Shown here: positions 57,258-64,000 of the stretch, one piece after another | Position numbering within the stretch: the stretch's first letter is position 1 | How the letters are laid out: the number at the start of each line of letters is the position of its first letter | Assembly: GCF_000013045.1 (NCBI RefSeq) | Contig: NC_007677.1 | Span: forward strand, 1,116,001 to 1,180,000 | Reading direction: 5' to 3' | DNA from: Salinibacter ruber DSM 13855 | GTDB taxonomy: Bacteria > Bacteroidota > Rhodothermia > Rhodothermales > Salinibacteraceae | DNA: 64,000 bases | The notes under the pieces: model-generated | Database searches by the model: none | Seen by the model: only the letters and a program-made list of their open reading frames with translations | What the model was told of the DNA's origin: nothing | Program-made: the position numbers and the translations under genes

Positions 57258-58184
57258 ATGGCGAACCTTCGCGACATTCGGAACCGGATCGACTCGATCG
57301 AGAACACCAAGCAGGTGACCCGGGCCATGAAGATGGTGGCGGCGGCGAAGCTGCGGCGGGCCCAAGAGAAGATCTTCCGGGCGCGGCCCTACGCGTACAA
57401 GATTGGGGAGCTCACCAACCACCTCAAGCAGGAGCTCGACCCCACGGCCCACCCCTTCTTCCAGGCGCCCGAAGAGGCCTCCGGGGCCCTGGTGATCGTG
57501 ATCACGGCCGACCGTGGGCTCTGCGGGTCCTTCAACAGCGACGCCATCAACACCGCGGAGCACCTGATCGAGACCACCTACGCGGAGACGCAGTCGGCGG
57601 ACGACCTGTTCATGCTGTGTGTCGGAAAAAAGGGGCACAAGCACTTTCAGAAGCGGGACTACCGCCTCGTCGGTGATTACAAAGGCGTTTTTGACGGCCT
57701 CAACTTCGACGTGGCCCAACAGGTCGTGGAGGACGCGGTGGAAGGCTTCGAACGCGGCATCTGGGGCGAGGTGAAACTCGTCTACAACGAGTTCAAGAAC
57801 ACCATCGTCCAGAACCAGATCGTAGAACCCCTGCTACCCATTCCGGAGGAGCGGTTCGAGACGCCGGTGATGGAGGAAGAGGCCGATGGCTTTGCCCTCC
57901 CGGAGAACGGCCGGGCCATCGACTACATCTTCGAGCCGGGGGCCCCTACGTTGCTCGATGAGCTCGTGCCCCGCTACCTGTACTACCAGGTGTGGCGGGC
58001 GCTTCTCGAATCGAACGCAGCCGAGCAGGGCGCGCGGATGGTGGCGATGGACAATGCGACCTCCAACGCCGAGGAGCTGATCGAGGACCTGACCCTTGAG
58101 TACAACCGGGCCCGGCAGAGCGCCATTACCCGTGAGCTGCTGGACATTACCAGTGGGGCGGAGGCCCTCGAAGAATCCGGGTAG
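57258..58184 (+). CDS. atpG: ATP synthase F1 subunit gamma
   Basis: A 308-residue gamma subunit. The N-terminal helix (ANLRDIRNRIDSIENTKQVTRAMKMVAAAKLRRAQ begins here; conserved TKQVTRAMKMVAAAKL) and the C-terminal helix (EEQ-like ARMVAMDNATSNAEELIEDLTLEYNRARQ) form the rotor shaft; the middle Rossmann-like domain contains ITADRGLCGSFN. It couples c-ring rotation to F1. It ends the cluster: beta (atpD) and epsilon (atpC) do not follow; a tRNA gene does. Confidence 0.95.
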   Translation: MANLRDIRNRIDSIENTKQVTRAMKMVAAAKLRRAQEKIFRARPYAYKIGELTNHLKQELDPTAHPFFQAPEEASGALVIVITADRGLCGSFNSDAINTAEHLIETTYAETQSADDLFMLCVGKKGHKHFQKRDYRLVGDYKGVFDGLNFDVAQQVVEDAVEGFERGIWGEVKLVYNEFKNTIVQNQIVEPLLPIPEERFETPVMEEEADGFALPENGRAIDYIFEPGAPTLLDELVPRYLYYQVWRALLESNAAEQGARMVAMDNATSNAEELIEDLTLEYNRARQSAITRELLDITSGAEALEESG

Positions 58185-58275
58185 AACCCAGATTGGGCAG
58201 AGCACCCGTCCGCGGCGGGGGCGTCGCGCCCGTGCAACACTGTCCGCGGCGCAACATACCACAAGACCAGAAGAC

Positions 58276-58365
58276 GGAGAGGTGGCCGAGCGGTCGAAGG
58301 CGCTCCCCTGCTAAGGGAGTAAACGGTGATGAGCCGTTTCGGGGGTTCGAATCCCCCCCTCTCCG
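58276..58365 (+). tRNA. tRNA-Ser(GCU)
   Basis: A type II tRNA of 90 nt. The acceptor stem GGAGAGG pairs with CCTCTCC (58358-58364) plus discriminator G. The anticodon loop CTGCTAA carries GCT, reading AGC/AGU serine codons. A long variable arm (around AAACGGTGATGAGCCGTTT) and a T arm GGGGGTTCGAATCCCCC are present. The 3' CCA is not encoded. Confidence 0.95.
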
Positions 58366-58377
58366 CCGTCCGCGCCG

Positions 58378-58411
58378 GTCCCGATCCTGTCGGGACGGGC
58401 CTTTTCTTTTT
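58378..58411 (+). terminator. Rho-independent terminator after tRNA-Ser
   Basis: GTCCCGA (58378-58384) and TCGGGAC (58390-58396) form a perfect 7-bp stem with a 5-base loop, followed by GGGCC and a T-rich tract (TTTTCTTTTT). It should end the tRNA transcript. Confidence 0.8.
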
Positions 58412-58461
58412 CGGGCCTTCCGCGTTCTGCGTGGGCTTGCCCCTCACGACGACTCTCCCTG

Positions 58462-59940
58462 ATGGCCGAGTCTATGTCCAGCTGTCCCACCGTCGCCATC
58501 GCCGGAGCCACGGGCTTTGTGGGCACGGCGTTGCGGGACGCGCTGCGGGACGCGTACGACGTGGTGGGGCTCACGCGGTCGCCGGTGCGGGCCCGGGCGA
58601 ACGCGGGCCCGGCCTCCGCCGAGGAGTGGCGGCACGCCGACCTCTTCGACCCCTACGCGGTGCAGGACGGGCTGGAGGGGGCCGACTACGCCATCTACCT
58701 CGTCCACTCCATGCTCCCGTCGGCCCGGCTCACGCAGGGCCAGGTGGCCGACCTCGATCTCCTGCAGGCCGACAACTTTGCACGGGCGGCCGAAGCGGAA
58801 GGCGTCGACCAGATTCTGTACCTCGGGGCGCTCATCCCCGAGGACAAAAGCCCCCTGCCGTCGCCCCTCCGCCGCCGGCTCGAGATGGAGGAGGTCCTCG
58901 GCTCCACGTCCGTTCCGCTGACGACGCTCCGGGCCGGGCTGATCGTAGGGGCGGGCGGCACGTGGCTGAGCATGCTGCTCAATCTGGTCCGACGCCTCCC
59001 CGTCATGGTCCTGCCGTCTTGGACCCGGGCCGAGACCCAGCCCATTGCCCTCCGGGACGTGGTGCGGGGGCTGGAAAAAAGCCTGGGCAACCCGGAGACG
59101 TACGAGGCCACCTACGACGTGGGAGGGCCTGAGGCAATGAGCTACCGCGAGATGCTGCTGCGCACCGCCGACGTGCTGGGGCTCCGGCGCCGAACCACGA
59201 CGGTGCCGATGGAGTCGCCCCGCCTCTCGAAGCTCTGGGTCTGGCTCTTCGGAAGCGTGCCCTGGGCCCTCGTGACGCCCGTGATCGACAGCCTGCGGTT
59301 CCAGACGCGCGTGCAGCCGAACGAGATGCACCGGTGGCTCCAGAACGACGCCCTGTCGTTTGAGGGGGCCCTGGAGGCCTCCGTGGACGCACGCGGCCAT
59401 CCGCTCCCCAATCCGCGAGATGATCTTCGGGAGCAAGAAGACGCCGTCATCCGCGACCAGAGTGTGGTCCGTTCGGTGCAGCGCATGCCGTGCCCCCCGG
59501 AGTTTACGGCGCGGGACGTGGCCGACGAGTACCTGCGATGGCTGCCCCGCCTGGGGTGGCCGATGCTTCAGGTGCACGTGGAGCACGGGCGGGTCGCGCA
59601 CTTCGAGCTGCGCCCCATCGGCACCCTCCTCAAGCTCCGGTTTGCGGCCGACCGCAGCCCCGAAGGGCGACAGCTCTTCTTCGTGACCGGCGGGCTGCTG
59701 GCACAGGGCGACGGCGAGCGGTCCGGGCGGCTCGAATTTCGGCAGGTGCTGGGGGGGGAGGCCGTTCTGGCTGCCATCCACGACTTCTCGCCCCGGCTGC
59801 CGTGGTACGTCTACAACAGCACGCAGGCCCTGGCCCACCTCGTGGTGATGTGGGGCTTCCGGCAACACCTGGAGCGCCTCACGCAACGACAGTCCGAAAC
59901 GCCCTCCGTTTCGTCCGCCCTCCACGGCCCCTCCTCGTAG
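58462..59940 (+). CDS. NAD-dependent epimerase-like protein with C-terminal DUF2867
   Basis: A 492-residue two-part protein. Residues ~8-300 are an atypical SDR/NAD-binding epimerase: GATGFVGTALRDAL, DYAIYLVHSM, ILYLGALIP and TLRAGLIVGAGG. Residues ~330-480 match the DUF2867-type domain (LQVHVEHGRVAHFELRPIGTLLKLRF; LPWYVYNSTQALAHLVVMWGFRQHLERL). The combination is known in SDR proteins of unknown substrate. No signal peptide. It follows the tRNA by ~97 bp. A Met at 58474 is an alternative start. Confidence 0.8.
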   Translation: MAESMSSCPTVAIAGATGFVGTALRDALRDAYDVVGLTRSPVRARANAGPASAEEWRHADLFDPYAVQDGLEGADYAIYLVHSMLPSARLTQGQVADLDLLQADNFARAAEAEGVDQILYLGALIPEDKSPLPSPLRRRLEMEEVLGSTSVPLTTLRAGLIVGAGGTWLSMLLNLVRRLPVMVLPSWTRAETQPIALRDVVRGLEKSLGNPETYEATYDVGGPEAMSYREMLLRTADVLGLRRRTTTVPMESPRLSKLWVWLFGSVPWALVTPVIDSLRFQTRVQPNEMHRWLQNDALSFEGALEASVDARGHPLPNPRDDLREQEDAVIRDQSVVRSVQRMPCPPEFTARDVADEYLRWLPRLGWPMLQVHVEHGRVAHFELRPIGTLLKLRFAADRSPEGRQLFFVTGGLLAQGDGERSGRLEFRQVLGGEAVLAAIHDFSPRLPWYVYNSTQALAHLVVMWGFRQHLERLTQRQSETPSVSSALHGPSS

Positions 59941-60004
59941 GTCGCGCCTGCTCTGCCTCACGAACCCTGTTCCGCCCGATCCGGTCGGGCCGTTTTGCCC
60001 CTCG

Positions 60005-61270
60005 ATGTCTACTTTTGCCGACGCGCCGTTTACCGAGGACCAGGAAGAGGCGTACGATCACGTCTACGATCGCCTCGCGCAGGGCGAGCGGTTTACGGGA
60101 CTGCGCGGATACGCAGGCACCGGGAAAACGTACCTCGTGAGCCGCCTCGTGGAGCAGCTCCTAGACGAGGACTGCACAGTGACCGTCTGCGCCCCGACCC
60201 ACAAAGCAGTACAGGTGCTGAGCGACGAGCTCGGCGACGCCCCCGTGCAGATGCAGACGCTCCACTCCTTCCTGGGCCTCCGACTGCAGCCGAAACAGGA
60301 CGGGGAGTATGAGCTGGTGGCGGAGGAGGAACGCAACTTCGCCGAGGGGGTCGTGATCGTCGACGAGGCGTCCATGATTGGCCGCGAAGAGTGGTCGCAC
60401 ATTCAGGATGCGCCCTTCTGGGTGCAGTGGCTCTTCGTGGGCGATCCGGCGCAGCTGCCCCCGGTGAACGAGGATCCGTCGCCCGCGCTCGACGTGCCGG
60501 GCCCCACCCTGGAAACCATCCACCGCCAGGCGGCCGACAATCCGATCCTCGAGCTCGCGACCAAGATCCGCACCGGGGCCGACGGCCGCTTCGGGAGCAC
60601 CTTCGAGGACGGGAAGGGGGTGGCCGTCACGCGCAACCGGGAGGAATTTCTGGACAGCATCCTGAGGGCCTTCGACGCCGACGCGTTCGCGGAGGACGCG
60701 ACCCATGCCCGTGTGCTCGCCTACCGCAACAAGACGGTGCGCCGCTACAACCGCGAGATCCGCGCCGAACGGTACGGGGCCGACGCGGATCGGTTCGTGG
60801 AGGGGGAGTGGCTGGTCGGCACCGAAACCTGGTACTACGATGGCGTACAGCGGCTGACCAACAGCGAAGAGGTGCGCGTTAAGAAGGCCCAGGTGGAAAC
60901 GTTCGAGGCCGACGACCAGAGCGAGTGGACCGTTTGGGAACTGAAGATCCGCACGCCGGGGCGCGGCCTCACGCGCACGATTCACGTGTTGCACGAGGAG
61001 GAGCGGGAGCGATACGAGAATGCGCTGGAACGCCGGCGCGGCAAGGCCGAGGACGACCCGTCCAAGTGGGACCGGTTTTTCGAACTCCGCGAGCGCTTCG
61101 CCCGCGTCGACTACGCGTACGCCACGACCGTGCACCGGGCGCAGGGCTCCACCTACGACACCGTGTTCGTGGACCACCGCGACCTGCGCGTGTGCCGGGG
61201 CGAGGAGCGGGGGGCCCTCCTCTACGTGGCCGTCACGCGTCCGTCCCGGCGGCTTGCACTGCTGGTGTGA
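60005..61270 (+). CDS. SF1B (Dda/RecD2-like) DNA helicase
   Basis: A 421-residue helicase. Walker A is GYAGTGKT (~35-42), motif Ia CAPTHKAVQVL, motif II VDEAS, motif III GDPAQLPPVNE, and the C-terminal UvrD_C_2 region holds ATTVHRAQGSTYDTVF and VAVTRPSRRL. This size and order match T4 Dda-like 5'-3' helicases rather than RecD2, which has extra N-terminal domains. It likely acts in DNA repair or replication restart. A phage origin is possible, but base composition is that of the host. It overlaps no neighbours. Confidence 0.85.
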   Translation: MSTFADAPFTEDQEEAYDHVYDRLAQGERFTGLRGYAGTGKTYLVSRLVEQLLDEDCTVTVCAPTHKAVQVLSDELGDAPVQMQTLHSFLGLRLQPKQDGEYELVAEEERNFAEGVVIVDEASMIGREEWSHIQDAPFWVQWLFVGDPAQLPPVNEDPSPALDVPGPTLETIHRQAADNPILELATKIRTGADGRFGSTFEDGKGVAVTRNREEFLDSILRAFDADAFAEDATHARVLAYRNKTVRRYNREIRAERYGADADRFVEGEWLVGTETWYYDGVQRLTNSEEVRVKKAQVETFEADDQSEWTVWELKIRTPGRGLTRTIHVLHEEERERYENALERRRGKAEDDPSKWDRFFELRERFARVDYAYATTVHRAQGSTYDTVFVDHRDLRVCRGEERGALLYVAVTRPSRRLALLV

Positions 61271-61307
61271 AAAGCCAGAGGGGCCTCGGGCCCGGAACGA
61301 TACGTCC

Positions 61308-62528
61308 TCACTCGGAACGCCGCTCCGCGGTGGCCTCCACCTCCGTCCAGACGCGGAGCAGGTTCGCCCCGAGGATCTGCTGAATCGCTGGGTCCGAGTA
61401 GCCGCGCCGGAGGAGCTCCGCGACGAGGGCCGGGTAGCCCGAGGCGTCCTGCAGGCCCTCCGGCAGCGCAAAGACGCCGTCAAAGTCGGAGCCAAGGCCC
61501 ACGTGCTCGGTGCCCACGAGGCCCACGGCGTGGTCGATGTGGTCGGCCACGTCCTGCACGGTGCCGATCGGGTGCTCGCGGCGCGTCTGTTGTTCGTAAA
61601 CGACCGCCTCGCGCGAGTCCTCCGCCCAGCCCATCGAGTCGATGTGCGCATTCATGGCGTCGCGGATGGGGGCGTCCCGGTCCCGATACGCGTTGCGGAG
61701 GAAGGAGGAGCCGAACGTGATCATCACGACGCCGCCGGTGTCGGCGATCCCTTCGATGAGTTCGTCACTCACGTTGCGTTCCCAGCCGGGCGTAAAGTGG
61801 CGGCAGGACGAGTGGGAGGCGATGACCGGCGCGTCGGACTGCTCGATGGCATCCAGGGCCGTCGCGTCGGTGACGTGGGAGACATCCACCATGATGCCGA
61901 GCCGGTTCATTTCCGCGACCACCTGCTCCCCGAACGGACTCAATCCATTCCACCGCGGCTCGGCGTCGTCGTAGGACGAATCCCCGAGTCGGTTGTGTGC
62001 GCCGTGCGTGAGGGTGATGTACCGGATGCCGCGGTCGTAGAAGTGCTCCACGTTGTCGAGTTCGCCGCCGAGGCCGGCGCCGTTTTCCATGCCCAGGGGG
62101 AGGGCCACGGCCTCCGTCGTGGCAATCTGCCGCACCTCGTTCGGCGAGGTCGCCAGTGCAAACTCGGTCGGGTGATCCGTCGCGATCTTCTCTACCAGGT
62201 CGATGAGCGCGTCGGCCCGGTTCGTCGCGGCGGCGGGGTTGCTCTGCAGGTACGGGGGAATGTAGATGGACATGAAGGGCGCGTCGAGGCCGCCGGCCCG
62301 GGCCCGCGGGTAGTCGACGTCGCCCCCCACCGTGGAGTCGGCCGGGTTTTCGTAGAAGTCATTCAGGCGGTAGGGCAGGTCGACGTGGCCGTCCACGAGG
62401 AGGGAGGCCTGGACGAGGCTGTCGGCCCGGGCCTCGATCGACGCGGCGGGCTGTGCCTGAGAGACCCCGCTCCCCATCAGAAGAAGCACGAAGGAGCCAA
62501 CGATCAAAGAAGAGGTCGGGGCCGGCAT
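61308..62528 (-). CDS. Secreted membrane-type dipeptidase (M19)
   Basis: A 406-residue zinc dipeptidase. The signal peptide is ~1-27 (VGSFVLLLMGSGVSQAQ). The first metal site is HVD in VDGHVDLPYRL; a bridging Glu is in LGMENGAGLGG, then LTHGAHNRLGD, DVSHVTDATALDA and SHSSCRHF carry further histidines, and GLGSDFDGVFALPEGL is the classical C-terminal motif. It hydrolyses dipeptides outside the cytoplasm. The start is the ATG of MPAPTSS; the longer frame adds no signal-like residues. Confidence 0.88.
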   Translation of the reverse strand: MPAPTSSLIVGSFVLLLMGSGVSQAQPAASIEARADSLVQASLLVDGHVDLPYRLNDFYENPADSTVGGDVDYPRARAGGLDAPFMSIYIPPYLQSNPAAATNRADALIDLVEKIATDHPTEFALATSPNEVRQIATTEAVALPLGMENGAGLGGELDNVEHFYDRGIRYITLTHGAHNRLGDSSYDDAEPRWNGLSPFGEQVVAEMNRLGIMVDVSHVTDATALDAIEQSDAPVIASHSSCRHFTPGWERNVSDELIEGIADTGGVVMITFGSSFLRNAYRDRDAPIRDAMNAHIDSMGWAEDSREAVVYEQQTRREHPIGTVQDVADHIDHAVGLVGTEHVGLGSDFDGVFALPEGLQDASGYPALVAELLRRGYSDPAIQQILGANLLRVWTEVEATAERRSE

Positions 62529-62593
62529 AACGAAGACAGGGCGGTGGAGAGAGATCCTCCAAAGAGAGGGCGGGGGCAGGCCGAAGCGGGGGG

Positions 62594-63400
62594 TCACCTG
62601 CGCGGCGCAGGGGTAGGCAGGCGCTCGCGCAGGGTTTTCAGGTACGACGGGGTGTCGAGAAGCCGCGGGCCGTACCACGAGAACGGCTGGCCGTCCACGA
62701 TCTCGACCGACGTGTCGGGGAGGGCCTCGCGGAGGTCGGCCGTGAAGGCGTCCTTTTCGTGGAAGGGAAAGGGCTCGCTGGAACAGAGGACGACGTCCAG
62801 GTCCTGCTCGGCAAGGTCGGCGATCGTCACGTCCGGGTACCGGGTCTGATCGCCGTAGGCGTTTTCGAGGCCGCCCCAGTGCATCACGTCGTGGATGAAC
62901 GTATCATTCCCGATGGTCATGTAGGGGTCGCGCCAGATGAGATAGGCGGCGCGGAGGGACGTAAAATCGGGCAGGGACTCGAAGCGCGAAATAATCTTGC
63001 CGACCAGGGTGGAGGTTTGGTCGGACGTCTCCGTGAGTGTGCCCACCGTGCGGATCATTCCGAGGGCGTCCTCAACGGTCTTCACCTCCGTGACGAACAC
63101 CGGCGCAATTTCATCGAGCGTCTCGACGTCCTCGGCCGTGTTCTCCTCGTGGTTGGCGAGAACGAGGTCCGGGTCCAGGTCGCGGACGGTGTCGAAGTCG
63201 ACCTGCTTCGTGCCGCCGACGATGGCCTTTTCCGAGCGCCAGTGTTCGGGCCGCTCACAGAAGCGGGTGATGCCGACGACCTCGTCCGCCAGGTCCAGAT
63301 GCGCCAGCAGTTCCGTCTGGCTGGGCACCAGGGAGAGGATCCGGCGGGGCCGGTGGTCGAGTGTGACGGTGTGGCCGCGGGCGTCGGTGGCGGTAGGCAT
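62594..63400 (-). CDS. BtuF-like ABC-type substrate-binding protein without signal peptide
   Basis: A 268-residue class III (helical-backbone) binding protein. PRRILSLVPSQTELLAHLDLADEVVGIT is the family N-terminal lobe, VDFDTVRDLDPDLVLANHEEN the central motif, and DLDVVLCSSEPFPF lies in the second lobe. Members bind cobalamin, haem or siderophores. Unusually no signal peptide precedes it and no upstream start supplies one, so it appears cytoplasmic; related proteins in this phylum are similar. No ABC permease is adjacent. Confidence 0.8.
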   Translation of the reverse strand: MPTATDARGHTVTLDHRPRRILSLVPSQTELLAHLDLADEVVGITRFCERPEHWRSEKAIVGGTKQVDFDTVRDLDPDLVLANHEENTAEDVETLDEIAPVFVTEVKTVEDALGMIRTVGTLTETSDQTSTLVGKIISRFESLPDFTSLRAAYLIWRDPYMTIGNDTFIHDVMHWGGLENAYGDQTRYPDVTIADLAEQDLDVVLCSSEPFPFHEKDAFTADLREALPDTSVEIVDGQPFSWYGPRLLDTPSYLKTLRERLPTPAPRR

Positions 63401-63535
63401 TGGAAGACTGGACTATGAGAAGGCTGGATGCCGTAAAACGACGGCCTGAGCCGGGTTGATTCCTGCAGAGAAGAATCGTTTCGGGGGCTGGGGCGTGTGG
63501 TCGGCCCGCATCCTCCCTTTCAAATCGCACCCCCC

Positions 63536-64000
63536 ATGTCCCTTCCCACCGAGCCCATCGGCAGCATTCCCCGCCCCGAAGAGGTCATCGAGGGCCTGAA
63601 GGCGTACCGACGGGGCGACCTGAGCCAAGAGGCCCTCAATCAGATTGCCGACCGGGCCCTGCGGGCCACCATCGGCGCGTTCGAGGACACCGGCTCGCCC
63701 GTCATCACGGATGGGGAGCAGGCCAAGCCCAGCTTTCTGACCTACCCGATTGAGGGGGCCGACAACGTCGAGCCCGGCGGGGTCGAGATTCCGTTCGAGG
63801 CGGGACACACCCGCACCCTGCCCCGCCTCACCGCAGGCCCCTTCCGCTACCAGACCTACGCAGCAGAGTACCTGGAGCGGGCCCAGGCCTACGCGAGTGT
63901 GCCGGTGAAGCAGAGTGTCATATCGGCCTCGGCGCTCAGTTTCCTCTACCCGGACGACGGCCTCGACGGGTACGCGCGCGCGGCGTTTCTGGAGGACCTG
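63536..64000 (+). CDS. MetE C-terminal-like (methionine synthase II family) protein, 3' end outside window
   Basis: The ATG at 63536 opens a 155-codon frame that runs off the window. It starts MSLPTEPIGSIPRPEEVIEG and continues with the MetE/UROD-barrel pattern: AIGAFEDTGSPVITDGEQAK-like strand-helix (ATIGAFEDTGSPVITDGEQ), and VPVKQSVISASALSFLYPDD. These resemble cobalamin-independent methionine synthase catalytic domains, but family members without the N-terminal half have varied roles. It is divergent from the BtuF-like gene; both starts share a 135 bp region. Confidence 0.75.
   Translation, partial: MSLPTEPIGSIPRPEEVIEGLKAYRRGDLSQEALNQIADRALRATIGAFEDTGSPVITDGEQAKPSFLTYPIEGADNVEPGGVEIPFEAGHTRTLPRLTAGPFRYQTYAAEYLERAQAYASVPVKQSVISASALSFLYPDDGLDGYARAAFLEDL

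Noticed and set aside
60005-61270. Phage origin of the Dda-like helicase
   Set aside because: No other phage gene is adjacent and codon use matches the flanking genes; such helicases also occur as chromosomal genes.

Overview
The window is high-GC bacterial chromosome whose proteins are rich in Asp/Glu, several with acidic tails (ATP synthase subunits a and alpha, bactofilin). The gene content fits Bacteroidota/Rhodothermota: a PorV/PorQ-type barrel, a PorT-like barrel, an ATP synthase operon without beta and epsilon, and PKD/OmpA lipoproteins. A salt-adapted Salinibacter-like organism is my best guess. This rests on protein character and gene content; no rRNA gene is present.

Layout. 1-16.3 kb: the end of a membrane PAS histidine kinase, then short mixed-strand units: haloalkane-dehalogenase-like hydrolase, WYL regulator, DUF2461, uracil-DNA-glycosylase-like protein, orphan TRAP substrate-binding lipoprotein, short-chain dehydrogenase, LolA-like protein, SpoU methyltransferase, TPR protein, nuclease-fold-like protein, a frameshifted exported protein, RsmB, a PorV-like barrel and a DUF421 protein. 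16.5-19.7 kb: a lower-GC island that reads as a decayed integron: a broken integron-type tyrosine recombinase on +, and on -, running away from it, two gene cassettes each followed by a ~188 bp attC-like site. 19.8-30 kb: ligA, a small outer-membrane barrel, smc, an MscS channel and a chemotaxis transducer missing its first membrane helix. 30-49 kb: AsmA-like protein, class-C beta-lactamase-like hydrolase, gamma-glutamyltransferase, purF, two SNF-family symporters, alanine dehydrogenase, DUF2520 protein, lysS, a PKD/OmpA lipoprotein and rpsT. 50-58.2 kb: M23 peptidase and bactofilin (a cell-shape pair), running at ~51 bp spacing into atpZ-(atpI-like)-atpB-atpE-atpF-atpH-atpA-atpG. 58.3-64 kb: tRNA-Ser(GCU), epimerase-like protein, Dda-like helicase, M19 dipeptidase, BtuF-like binding protein and the start of a MetE-like protein.

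The most interesting part is the integron. The recombinase carries two independent lesions: a 44 bp insertion whose removal between 7 bp direct repeats restores the frame exactly, and an in-frame loss of about 35 residues covering the catalytic-lysine hairpin. The first cassette gene has one in-frame TAA. The cassettes encode a two-helix membrane protein and a secreted protein, neither of which I recognise. Two other genes, far apart, are each split by a frameshift at a 7-8 base G tract lying inside signal-peptide codons. These may be switchable or may be sequence errors.
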